From 40-80 sp964503665 (GTDB lineage: Bacteria; Bacteroidota; Bacteroidia; Flavobacteriales_D; Crocinitomicaceae): 41,450 nucleotides of DNA. The stretch covers positions 1-41,450 of the forward strand of contig CAZDAR010000020.1 of assembly GCA_964503665.1 (NCBI GenBank), given 5' to 3'. A model generated the notes under the pieces. That model had not been told where the DNA came from. It was given only the letters and a program-made list of their open reading frames with translations, and did no database searches. Positions 9,201 through 15,836 of this stretch are shown piece by piece (positions within the stretch are counted from its first letter, which is position 1; each line of letters starts with the position of its first letter). The position numbers were made by a program, and so were the translations under genes.

Positions 9201-9792
9201 GCGAGCTTATATTAACACCATTACAATCTACTAAGAAAGAAATGTATGTTTTAGATTGAGCACCTGTATTATAACGACCAATCACCCAATAATAGATATT
9301 ATTAGCATGTTTCACCACTGTAACTTTTTCCGAGGATGAAGAAAACATGAACGTGTTTTTATTGGAAGTAAGAACATCTCCCATACCACCTGCGAGTGAC
9401 ATATCCACTTCTGAATAGCGCATTCCAACCGCTCCAGATTCAGGAACAGTAATAATAAAATAATTCGTAGTCGAACCTGGTTTTGGAATGATAATAGCCG
9501 ATTGTGCTGCGGACGGATTCCCCATTAATCCTGTCCCATTTGGCATCACTAAATGATTTCTATTATAAACAGTGATTCCATCTGTATAGAATAATAAATT
9601 TCCTGCTGCGGTAGAAATAGAAGCACTCCCTTCAGATGTACTCAGCATTCCATTGGTTAAAGCTGTTGGAGGCGTCGTATTGAAAGTTAAACCCGCATTT
9701 TGTCCAAAATACCAATTATTTGCTTCATTTTGTGCGGCTAATTGCATGGAGAAACCCAAAACAATATACAATAAATAAACTATTTTTTTCAT
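6250..9792 (-). CDS. Large secreted adhesin-like protein with PKD and SprB-type repeats and a type B T9SS sorting domain
   Basis: 1180 aa. A signal peptide (about 1-20, ending LAAQ) is followed by a region with propeller-like WYFGQNAGL and GLPPFIQSYF features (about 22-370). Then come a PKD domain (about 381-455), a jelly-roll-like module beginning NLIVNGDFES (about 574-745), and two SprB-like repeats (about 759-910) containing GSYTVTVTDS and AHQVTITDANNC. A further PKD-like region covers about 911-1075. The C-terminus (about 1080-1180) holds YTLRIFNRWGNVVFE and ends GFITVVND, the form of the gliding-motility type (CHU_C, type B) sorting domain. Such proteins are exported by T9SS and attached to or released from the surface. 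The ligand is not evident. It is a single-gene unit with its own terminator at 6202-6223. Confidence 0.85.
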   Translation of the reverse strand: MKKIVYLLYIVLGFSMQLAAQNEANNWYFGQNAGLTFNTTPPTALTNGMLSTSEGSASISTAAGNLLFYTDGITVYNRNHLVMPNGTGLMGNPSAAQSAIIIPKPGSTTNYFIITVPESGAVGMRYSEVDMSLAGGMGDVLTSNKNTFMFSSSSEKVTVVKHANNIYYWVIGRYNTGAQSKTYISFLVDCNGVNISSPVESNVGITNGENWGYLVASPDGTKLASASSSSGIEITDFNNLTGAVSNTIDLGTLSYSGIAGGNYGVSFSPNSKVLYGASITNWALVQWDMTAPNIPASKIYLGDLGGGGATRPSYRGGALQIGPDGKVYIAQVSTKFLGVINNPNVVGAGCNLQNNAVDLSGKNCVLGLPPFIQSYFNTSAISYVSHCAGDQTQFTLSGANFVDSVKWNFDDALSSSNTSVLLDPTHVFTSAGTYNVQLIRYVDCVKDTLNQEVTIYGPVTTQQNVTLCENSTFELPDGQIVNTEGDYTSTIPSVVTGCDSIITTHLIGPQTTFNAGTDQFICKGTSAQLQAGQALNYSWTPAATLSDPTVSNPIATPTTTTSYVVSSQVQLSNNLIVNGDFESGNTAFTSGYLSSSPTPLGGPGNYTVSTYVSNSWWSNCGDHTSGAGNMLIADGANNTNGVNAASSVWCQTISVSPNTDYAFSTWLTNLNSAGNTSSLGFFINGVQIGQTQNTQIGVCDWSQFYVIWNSGNATSVDVCISEMSGAQPGNDFAIDDISFYQICTITDSVTVNVSDIKLDVTTFENVDCHDNSTGKISIDATGGFTPYSYAWNTGQSVSDITNLPIGSYTVTVTDSVNCTNDTTLTITQPDELVATAVANNIIECVTTNTGKATVTITGGTTNYTIAWDNQESTLTATQLSPGAHQVTITDANNCTTTASVTIDYNAPPTLSITVEDVCLTAENHFTSQALIDAPETITNYQWTYTNQSSSSTLSSTETNPTELFDQTGTYTANLVVTASNGCTAEKDATFHVYPNPMISIDYMTECFQIIDFNAIASHADHLDMTYEWDLYNDNVIDETTKSFSQYFESALPFDTRLKVTDSRGCYSEVVNTIAVVEGKADIEFPNVISVKSLVGNNLLDLERIMPNFNTCINYTLRIFNRWGNVVFEVKNDITQPDLNCSHCFTGRTNAGIELTPGVYFYELVGDYDITKTGFITVVND

Positions 9793-9892
9793 GGATTAGT
9801 AGTAATTATATAGTTTTATAGAGCATAAAGGTATAACAAAAAAATTAGAGAAAAAGTAATTTATATATGTTTTATTTGATTGTCACTAATAT

Positions 9893-9925
9893 AAAAGGGA
9901 TGAAAAAATATTTTCCATCCCTTTT
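9893..9925 (-). terminator. Intrinsic terminator of the 9987-12107 protease gene
   Basis: AAAAGGGATG pairs with CATCCCTTTT around an A/T-rich loop. It lies about 60 bases after the stop codon, and a short T tract follows on the minus strand. Confidence 0.7.
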
Positions 9926-9986
9926 TTGAACGTTATTCATTCCATTACAATACTTCCTGAAATCTATTTTCTTTCAAAAAAACAGC

Positions 9987-12107
9987 TTATTCAATGACTA
10001 ATTTCTTCGACTTCCCTCCTAGATAAACAATATAGATTCCACTTGAAAAATCATTGACATCAACAATAATTTCATTCTCACCTTGAGGTGTTTGATACGT
10101 ATTTTCAAAAACAATTTTTCCAGTTATATCTGTAATTCTCAAATGTGTCTCTTCCGACTGCATTTTCGAGAAAGCAATAAAAACACTAGACGTAGCAGGA
10201 TTAGGACTTACATTCCAATTCGTCATTTGGTCATCTATGGAAGAAACTCCTACTATATTAACATCCGAAGGCGTGCCTTTATATAAATTAATATCATCCA
10301 AATAAAGGTTATTTCCACCATTTGATTCAAAAGCGATTTTGAATTGGAAATTACTCGTGAAAAATGAACTCGATATTCCTGTCACATGGACTGTTTTAAA
10401 GTTTTCTGCTGAAGGAACAAAGCTATTCGTGACAATTTCAGAAGATAGTAAGTTACCTGTAAGTTCATTTCGCTTTAGCCAAATTGTCCCACAATCTTTA
10501 GATGCATAGATGGTCAATTTCTCATTATTATCTGATTTTTTCTTTCGATAAGCAAATTTAAAACTCAATGTCATTTTATCAGAGCTAGTCATAGAAGACA
10601 AGTCGAACATTGGTGAAATAAATTCATTCGTCGCTTGATCTGGTGTGTAATAATTAAAATAACACAATGATTTAGCATCTGTTGCTGCAGCCGAATTGAC
10701 AATTTCAAATGTTGGAACCTCTGGAGTTATATTACGAATAACTACATTTTCAATTTCTTGTGCATCTGTATAATATTCAAAACCTTCAAAGTAAGGTAAT
10801 GTTGCCACTGCGTTAATATGCACATATGCCTCTTTTGTTTTAGACAAAGTAGTTATTCCGTCACCAACGGTTAATTTCACTTTATACTTTCCAGGAATAG
10901 CATAAGTCACAGATGGATGTTGCGCAGAAGAAGTAGCAGGTGTTCCTCCTTCAAATTCCCAATTCCAGGATGTCTGTCCTTGCGTACTATAATCGTCAAA
11001 TGTCACTTGCTCACCAACGCAATAACTTTCTTTCGGTGCGCTAAATTCAACTGCACATAATCCTTGACTACCATCAATTCCAGTAAGAACTTGGTTGTCA
11101 GGAGTACAAAGGAATTTTCGTTGCAATGTCAGCAAACTTGCACGCATACGGTCTTTTTGGCCTTCGGTAAACATTTTAGAACAATACGAGTAATCCATAT
11201 AATTCTCCACATTCGCTTTTGAGCCACACGTTTGTTCACTTAATTTACATGAAGTTACACCAACTGTATTCGGAGTATCCAACACATCATCATCTTCATC
11301 ACAATTCGAGGTCAATCCAGGATTATTTGTAGGACCCCAAGTATGGTATAAATTCAACCAATGCCCCACTTCATGTGTCAAAGTTCGAGATCTCACTTCA
11401 CTTCCGGTACCAATTCTTCCCACATAAGTAGGATTCACCCAAATACTTCCATACATATTATCACTATTAAATGACGCTGGTAAAAAGGTATACCCAGCAG
11501 CCGAACCTAAGTTCAACACCACGATAATATTCATGTAATTTTTTGCAGGCCACATTCCACGAAAAACATCATTTCCATTCATGACAGCTTGTAACTGAAC
11601 AAAACCATCTTTCGTAGAAAAAGTTGTTGGTGAAACTGTTCTAGTAATACCATTAAAACAAGTCCCATCGGGTGCTTTGGTTGCTAAAACAAATTCAATT
11701 TCTATGTCTGCTGGTGTCGCTGCAGGATTTGGATTTGTTGGACTAAACTCATAATCTACGTTTGCCGTATCTGCATTTAATTTTCTAAAGTCACGATTCA
11801 ACACTTCCATCGCATCATAAATCTGCTCATTGGAAATATTCTCGTCACCATTATAATGAACAATATGAAAAACTACTGGAATCTTATAAACTTGTCTGGT
11901 TGGTGGATTTTGCTTCAATTGTTCCTGAATCGCTTTCTGTTCCACATCAAATGCCATCATACGCTGCTGTCTCTCTGCTGAATAAGGCAATTGAGCTTGA
12001 ACAATGTGTTGATTACATAAATTTAAAAGTCCTTCTTGCGAATAGGATTTGGATGAAATAAGTAGGCTAAAAAGCACTCCTAAAGTAATAGTATAGATGT
12101 TTTTCAT
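9987..12107 (-). CDS. Secreted M43-family (pappalysin-like) zinc metalloprotease with PKD domain and T9SS type A sorting domain
   Basis: 706 aa. A signal peptide of about 24 residues ends SKSYSQ. The peptidase domain (about 60-340) has the zinc motif H245-E246-V-G-H249 with the third ligand H255, and a NYMDYSYC Met-turn, as in cytophagalysin/pappalysin enzymes. A PKD domain follows (about 354-430), then a beta-sandwich region starting LPYFEGFEYY (about 445-615). The final 75 residues begin WNVSPNPAT and end KKLVIE, the usual type A (Por secretion) sorting domain. The protein is thus likely exported by T9SS and acts outside the cell on proteins or peptides. It is a monocistronic gene with a terminator at 9893-9925. 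It shares domain logic with the protease at 18140-20785 but is not a close copy. Confidence 0.92.
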   Translation of the reverse strand: MKNIYTITLGVLFSLLISSKSYSQEGLLNLCNQHIVQAQLPYSAERQQRMMAFDVEQKAIQEQLKQNPPTRQVYKIPVVFHIVHYNGDENISNEQIYDAMEVLNRDFRKLNADTANVDYEFSPTNPNPAATPADIEIEFVLATKAPDGTCFNGITRTVSPTTFSTKDGFVQLQAVMNGNDVFRGMWPAKNYMNIIVVLNLGSAAGYTFLPASFNSDNMYGSIWVNPTYVGRIGTGSEVRSRTLTHEVGHWLNLYHTWGPTNNPGLTSNCDEDDDVLDTPNTVGVTSCKLSEQTCGSKANVENYMDYSYCSKMFTEGQKDRMRASLLTLQRKFLCTPDNQVLTGIDGSQGLCAVEFSAPKESYCVGEQVTFDDYSTQGQTSWNWEFEGGTPATSSAQHPSVTYAIPGKYKVKLTVGDGITTLSKTKEAYVHINAVATLPYFEGFEYYTDAQEIENVVIRNITPEVPTFEIVNSAAATDAKSLCYFNYYTPDQATNEFISPMFDLSSMTSSDKMTLSFKFAYRKKKSDNNEKLTIYASKDCGTIWLKRNELTGNLLSSEIVTNSFVPSAENFKTVHVTGISSSFFTSNFQFKIAFESNGGNNLYLDDINLYKGTPSDVNIVGVSSIDDQMTNWNVSPNPATSSVFIAFSKMQSEETHLRITDITGKIVFENTYQTPQGENEIIVDVNDFSSGIYIVYLGGKSKKLVIE

Positions 12108-12206
12108 AGTTACAAAATAATAAAGCTAAAAGTAAGCATATTTTGAAAATAATAAAGATATCCATTAATTAATTTATCTAAGACTACTTTATGATTAAAT
12201 AAATAA

Positions 12207-12214
12207 TATTTTTG
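12207..12214 (+). promoter_or_regulatory. Promoter -7 box TATTTTTG of the methyltransferase gene
   Basis: Exact TAnnTTTG match. The predicted start of transcription (about 12220) coincides with the ATG at 12221 or 12224. The mRNA would therefore be leaderless, and the TTG at 12212 cannot be the start codon because it lies in the promoter. Confidence 0.55.
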
Positions 12215-12220
12215 CTACAC

Positions 12221-12958
12221 ATGATGTATAACAAAATCAAATCCCTATTATATTCCGTTTTTCCTAAACGCTTTTTAATCAAAAATGAGCGATTGTTTAG
12301 AAAAGCTATGTATCCTTTTTATATAGGCTCTTCACATCAGTGTAGTGTTTGTCAAAAGAAGTTACGTTCATTTATTTCAAACCAAAGGAAGGAGCAACTG
12401 TGTCCCAATTGTGGTAGTTTACCCAGAGACCGACGTTTGTTTTTAGAATTCAAAAAAGAAGTATTTACTACTCAACCTATCAAATTATTAGACATATCTC
12501 CTTCACGATCTCTATATTTCCAATTCAATAAGAGTAAAAATATAGATTATTACCCGAGTGATCTTTCGGATGATTTTATGAGTAAATATCAATATGATTT
12601 GACAGATATGCCTGTTGAAGACAATTATTTCGATGTTATTATTTGCTTTCATATTTTAGAACATATTGAGAAAGATACTTTGGCGATGAAAGAATTGTAT
12701 AGAACGCTTAAACCTAGAGGGTTGATATTTGTTCAAACTCCTTTTAAGAGTGGTGAAATCTATGAAAACAGCGCCATTACGAATCCAGAAGATAGAAAAG
12801 TCCATTTTGGGCAAGATGATCATGTTCGGATCTATTCCGTTGATGGATTAAAACAACGACTCACTGCTGTTGGTTTTAAAGTGGACGTTCATCAATATGA
12901 AACAGATGAGTATCTTGGACTAGTGAACAATGAAACCATTTTAAAACTAACGAAGTAA
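12221..12958 (+). CDS. SAM-dependent methyltransferase with N-terminal zinc-ribbon-like segment
   Basis: About 245 aa. The open frame can be extended to a TTG at 12212, but that codon overlaps the TATTTTTG promoter box, so I choose ATG 12221 (ATG 12224 is equally possible). Near residue 40 a CSVC...CPNCG pattern forms a four-cysteine zinc-ribbon-like segment. A class I methyltransferase core follows: LLDISPSRSLYFQF takes the place of motif I, and DNYFDVIICFHILEHIEKD is the typical Methyltransf_11 motif. The C-terminal part includes GLIFVQTPF. The substrate is not evident; relatives often sit near surface polysaccharide or sugar-modification genes, which are absent here. It stands alone between a protease gene and the DUF2249 cluster. 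Confidence 0.8.
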   Translation: MMYNKIKSLLYSVFPKRFLIKNERLFRKAMYPFYIGSSHQCSVCQKKLRSFISNQRKEQLCPNCGSLPRDRRLFLEFKKEVFTTQPIKLLDISPSRSLYFQFNKSKNIDYYPSDLSDDFMSKYQYDLTDMPVEDNYFDVIICFHILEHIEKDTLAMKELYRTLKPRGLIFVQTPFKSGEIYENSAITNPEDRKVHFGQDDHVRIYSVDGLKQRLTAVGFKVDVHQYETDEYLGLVNNETILKLTK

Positions 12959-13032
12959 GACATTCTAACTTCAATCTTTCATTTATTTACACCTTTCCTT
13001 AACCTTATTTAGATTAAATAAAAAATATTTAG

Positions 13033-13051
13033 GATAAAATAGTCTTTTATC
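13033..13051. promoter_or_regulatory. Perfect inverted repeat GATAAAA-N5-TTTTATC upstream of the DUF2249/RIC cluster
   Basis: Two 7-base arms separated by TAGTC, centred at 13042. This is about 36 bases upstream of the start predicted from the -7 box at 13064-13071, so it overlaps the -33 region. It is a candidate operator for a stress-responsive regulator. It does not match the classical FNR box (TTGAT-N4-ATCAA). Confidence 0.5.
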
Positions 13052-13063
13052 ATGATTGTTATT

Positions 13064-13071
13064 TATATTTG
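13064..13071 (+). promoter_or_regulatory. Promoter -7 box TATATTTG of the DUF2249/RIC cluster
   Basis: Exact TAnnTTTG match, about 39 bases upstream of the ATG at 13110. It rules out the upstream in-frame start at 13056, which would lie before the promoter box. Confidence 0.6.
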
Positions 13072-13109
13072 TTGAAGAATTAAATAATAACCTTTTAAAA
13101 TTAATAAAA

Positions 13110-13355
13110 ATGGGAACTTTAAACATCGATGAGAGCAAGGTTTTAGACGCAACAAAATTACATCCAAGCGTTAAACACGAGACTATTTTTGGTCGCTTTA
13201 ATAACTTACAATCAGGTGAAAGTTTTATTTTAAAAAATGATCACGACCCAAAGCCACTTCATTATCATTTAGAAGCGATGCACGGTGATACTTTTACTTT
13301 TGACTATTTAGAAAACGGACCAGAAGACTGGTTTATTGAAATCGCTAAAAAATAG
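13110..13355 (+). CDS. Small stand-alone DUF2249 protein
   Basis: 81 aa from the ATG at 13110 (MGTLNIDESKVLDATKLHP). The frame is open further upstream to 13056, but those 18 codons cross the promoter box at 13064. The sequence has the DUF2249 pattern: VLDATKLHP, HETIFGRFNNLQSGESF, NDHDPKPLHYHL, FTFDYLENGPEDWFIEI. It is a close paralogue of residues 1-80 of the next gene, so the pair arose by tandem duplication. DUF2249 domains often occur beside or fused to RIC/YtfE di-iron proteins and denitrification genes; their biochemical role is not settled. It is the first gene of the cluster, 41 bases before the RIC fusion. Confidence 0.85.
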   Translation: MGTLNIDESKVLDATKLHPSVKHETIFGRFNNLQSGESFILKNDHDPKPLHYHLEAMHGDTFTFDYLENGPEDWFIEIAKK

Positions 13356-13396
13356 AAACAAATAAGACGTTTTTATTTCTTGTAAAATTTACAGAT

Positions 13397-14377
13397 ATGG
13401 AAGATAACAATGTAAAAATTGACCAAAGTAAAGTACTTGATGTAACGAAATTAGAACCTCGTTTTAAGCACTCTACTATTTTTGAATACTTCGACCGATT
13501 GAATCCAGGTGAAAGTTTTATTATTCACAACGACCATGATCCAAAACCGCTTTATTATCAATTATTAGGAGAAAGAGGAACAATCTTTACCTTTGATTAT
13601 TTAGAAGCCGGCCCCGTGGATTGGCACATCGAAATAAAGCTAAACGAGGTTAATACTACCACCAATGAAATAACGGTTGGAGAAATCATCACCAAAGATT
13701 ATCGTAAAGCGGAGGCATTCAAGAAGATGGGAATTGATTTCTGTTGTCATGGTAGTAAAACACTAAAAGAAGCAAGCGCAGAAGTAGGAATACCTGTGGA
13801 AGAAATAGAAAAAGCAATTGCAGAAATTGGTAATGCTACGGAATCACCATCACATGATTACAATAGTTGGGACATTGATTTCTTAGCTGATTACATAGTA
13901 AATACGCATCACAAGTATGTCAAAACAAATGCTGAAATCCTCAATAATATTGCTCAAAAAGTAGCGGAACATCATCATGAGAATCATCCAGAATTACCTG
14001 AACTAGCAATAAGAGTTAATCATCATCTTCAAGATTTGATTAACCACATGCATAAAGAAGAGAAGGTATTGTTTCCAGCCATTAAAGCGTTAGTTGCCTA
14101 TCAAAGAGACCCGCAAAATAATCCATTAAAAATTGGAATGGTAGCAGGTGCTGTCAAGATATTGGAAATGGAACACGAGGAAGCAGGTGATGACACACGT
14201 ACTTTTAGAGATATGACGAACGATTATCAACTTCCTGAGGATGCTTGTAACTCCTATCAGTACTTATTTGAAAAACTAAAAGAGTATGAAAATGATTTAT
14301 TCAATCATATTCACTTAGAAAATAATATTCTTTTCCCTAAAGCAGAAAAATTAGAGATTGAATTGTTTGGCCGTTAA
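13397..14377 (+). CDS. DUF2249-ScdA_N-hemerythrin fusion, RIC-type iron-sulfur cluster repair di-iron protein
   Basis: 326 aa. Residues 1-80 are a DUF2249 domain nearly the same as the preceding protein (VLDVTKLEP, NDHDPKPLYYQL, FTFDYLEAGPVDWHIEI). Residues 92-145 are an ScdA_N (DUF542) domain with the conserved FCCHG (115-119). Residues 155-326 form a hemerythrin-like four-helix bundle. By the spacing known from E. coli YtfE, the di-iron ligands are H171 or H172, H217, E221 (NHMHKEEKVLFP), H260 (MEHEEAG), H304 and E308 (NHIHLENNILFP). RIC proteins repair Fe-S clusters damaged by nitric oxide or oxidants in the cytoplasm. The N-terminal DUF2249 is an extra module compared with YtfE/ScdA. A terminator-like hairpin follows at 14389-14435. 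Confidence 0.9.
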   Translation: MEDNNVKIDQSKVLDVTKLEPRFKHSTIFEYFDRLNPGESFIIHNDHDPKPLYYQLLGERGTIFTFDYLEAGPVDWHIEIKLNEVNTTTNEITVGEIITKDYRKAEAFKKMGIDFCCHGSKTLKEASAEVGIPVEEIEKAIAEIGNATESPSHDYNSWDIDFLADYIVNTHHKYVKTNAEILNNIAQKVAEHHHENHPELPELAIRVNHHLQDLINHMHKEEKVLFPAIKALVAYQRDPQNNPLKIGMVAGAVKILEMEHEEAGDDTRTFRDMTNDYQLPEDACNSYQYLFEKLKEYENDLFNHIHLENNILFPKAEKLEIELFGR

Positions 14378-14388
14378 TTAACATCACA

Positions 14389-14435
14389 AAGCATGAAGGT
14401 GGTTGTAAAAAGCAAGTATCTTCATACTTTTTTTT
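14389..14435 (+). terminator. Probable intrinsic terminator after the RIC fusion gene
   Basis: AAGCATGAAG pairs with CTTCATACTT (one mismatch), followed by eight T. It would separate the first two genes of the cluster from the following ones, at least in part. Confidence 0.6.
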
Positions 14436-14448
14436 GAAAAACAGATTA

Positions 14449-14486
14449 TTTACTGCACTTTTACATTTATCTATCCATGCAGTAAA
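14449..14486. promoter_or_regulatory. Inverted repeat TTTACTGCA-N20-TGCAGTAAA flanking a promoter box
   Basis: Perfect 9-base arms at 14449-14457 and 14478-14486. Between them lies TACATTTA (14462-14469), one base from TAnnTTTG. Arms on both sides of the -7 box suggest an operator for the hemerythrin transcription unit that starts at 14499. It could also form an RNA stem. Confidence 0.45.
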
Positions 14487-14498
14487 ACGTTACAGATT

Positions 14499-15005
14499 AT
14501 GAGTAAAGGACCTATCAAAAGAGACGAGAATATCGTTAGTTTATCAAGAGAACATCATTTTAGCCTATTATTTGGCTGGAAAATTAAAAATGGACTCAAA
14601 TTTGGCATCGAAGTTCAGCGTATCAATAAATATGCACTTCATTTCTGGGAAAATAACTTAACGACTCATTTCAAACAAGAGGAAGAAACTTTATTTGCCG
14701 TTGCGAAAGACCAAATGGTCGATCGAGCATTGGATGAACATCGACAAATTCGTGCTGTAGTGGAGAATTTGAAGAACCCAACTTCAGATGAAGAATTAAA
14801 AATTCATTTGGAAAAGATTGCCGATTTAGTAACAGACCACGTACGTTTTGAAGAACGGGATTTATTTCCACACTTAGAGAAAATATTAACTCCTGAACAA
14901 CTCAAAAGTATTGGTCACGACTTAAGCGAAATGTTAGAAGAGCCACTACAAGACGAATATGAAGATCAATTCTGGATCAAAAAAAAGGAGGATAATGAAA
15001 ATTAA
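14499..15005 (+). CDS. Hemerythrin-domain protein
   Basis: 168 aa. A four-helix hemerythrin-like bundle without an ScdA_N domain. Probable metal ligands follow the family spacing: H19 or H20 (SLSREHHF), H57 and E61 (HFKQEEETLF), H81 (DEHRQIR), H114 and E118 (HVRFEERDLFPHLE). It probably binds a di-iron centre and may sense or bind O2 or NO in the cytoplasm. It lies inside the RIC/DUF2249 cluster, behind its own promoter region, and its end overlaps the start of the next gene by 11 bases, which points to translational coupling. Confidence 0.85.
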   Translation: MSKGPIKRDENIVSLSREHHFSLLFGWKIKNGLKFGIEVQRINKYALHFWENNLTTHFKQEEETLFAVAKDQMVDRALDEHRQIRAVVENLKNPTSDEELKIHLEKIADLVTDHVRFEERDLFPHLEKILTPEQLKSIGHDLSEMLEEPLQDEYEDQFWIKKKEDNEN

Positions 15006-15825
15006 CAAAAAGACTAAAATATCAGAGCTAATTAAGCATGACATTCGAAGTATTGATGCGATTGCTTCTATTGCTAAACCATTCAAAAAATTAAAAAATC
15101 CACTTCTTCGAAAATTGATGGCTTCCCGCGTAAATATTGCCGAGGCGGCTAAGATTGGAGGAGCAACGATTTCCGAGTTTGTGAAAGTATTGGCTCCTTT
15201 AGGTTTTGAATTTGACGAAGTAGATTTTACCGATACAGCAGATCAATCAATAGAGCCAAATTGGTTTAAGGAATTAAAAGAAGCGGACATTACCCGTTTC
15301 GACGTGAGGGAGATTTTGGCTCAAGGAAGTGACCCTCTAAAAGAAATCATGAAGCAATTTAAAGACATCGAAATTGGTAAAACACTTTGTATTATTAACA
15401 CTTTCGTTCCAACACCGCTCGTCAAGTTGTTTGAGAAAGACAATACCTTGCACCACGTTGTAACTATTAGTAAAAGTGAATATCATACTTACTTTTTGAA
15501 ACAAGAAAAAGATCTTTCGAAAAAGGAAAAGGAAAATAAAAAAAGTAGAATCTATAGTGAAGATGAAGCGATGTTTCTCGAAAACAAGAAACGATTTGCT
15601 GAAAATTGTACACGTGAAATTGACGTTCGCCATTTAGAAATGCCTGGCCCAATGGAAGCCATACTTGGAGAATTAGCTAAATTACAAAGTGGACATGCGC
15701 TTTATGTCAATCACAAACGAATACCGATGTATCTTCTAGAAGAGATAGAGAGCGAGAATTACAATATTCATATTTATTCGGAATCAGAAACAGAAGTGAA
15801 ACTTCTAATCGAAAAAGGGAATTAA
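14995..15825 (+). CDS. DUF1858-like plus two DUF2249 domains
   Basis: 276 aa from the ATG at 14995. The open frame reaches 14959, but AAGGAGG at 14985-14991 lies 3 bases before the ATG at 14995, a rare consensus Shine-Dalgarno in this window, and fixes the start. Residues 1-70 resemble DUF1858 (TKISELIKHDIRSID, then NPLLRKLMASRVNIAEAAKIGG). Residues 99-170 are one DUF2249 (RFDVREILAQGSDPLKEIM, GKTLCIINTFVPTPL). Residues 206-274 are another (REIDVRHLEMPGPMEAIL, HALYVNHKRIPMYLLEEI). A Lys/Glu-rich linker (about 170-200) joins them. Proteins of this layout accompany RIC and NO-related genes; the function is unknown. It overlaps the previous gene by 11 bases, and the next gene starts 11 bases on. 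Confidence 0.85.
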   Translation: MKINKKTKISELIKHDIRSIDAIASIAKPFKKLKNPLLRKLMASRVNIAEAAKIGGATISEFVKVLAPLGFEFDEVDFTDTADQSIEPNWFKELKEADITRFDVREILAQGSDPLKEIMKQFKDIEIGKTLCIINTFVPTPLVKLFEKDNTLHHVVTISKSEYHTYFLKQEKDLSKKEKENKKSRIYSEDEAMFLENKKRFAENCTREIDVRHLEMPGPMEAILGELAKLQSGHALYVNHKRIPMYLLEEIESENYNIHIYSESETEVKLLIEKGN

Positions 15826-15836
15826 ATTTAGAGATA

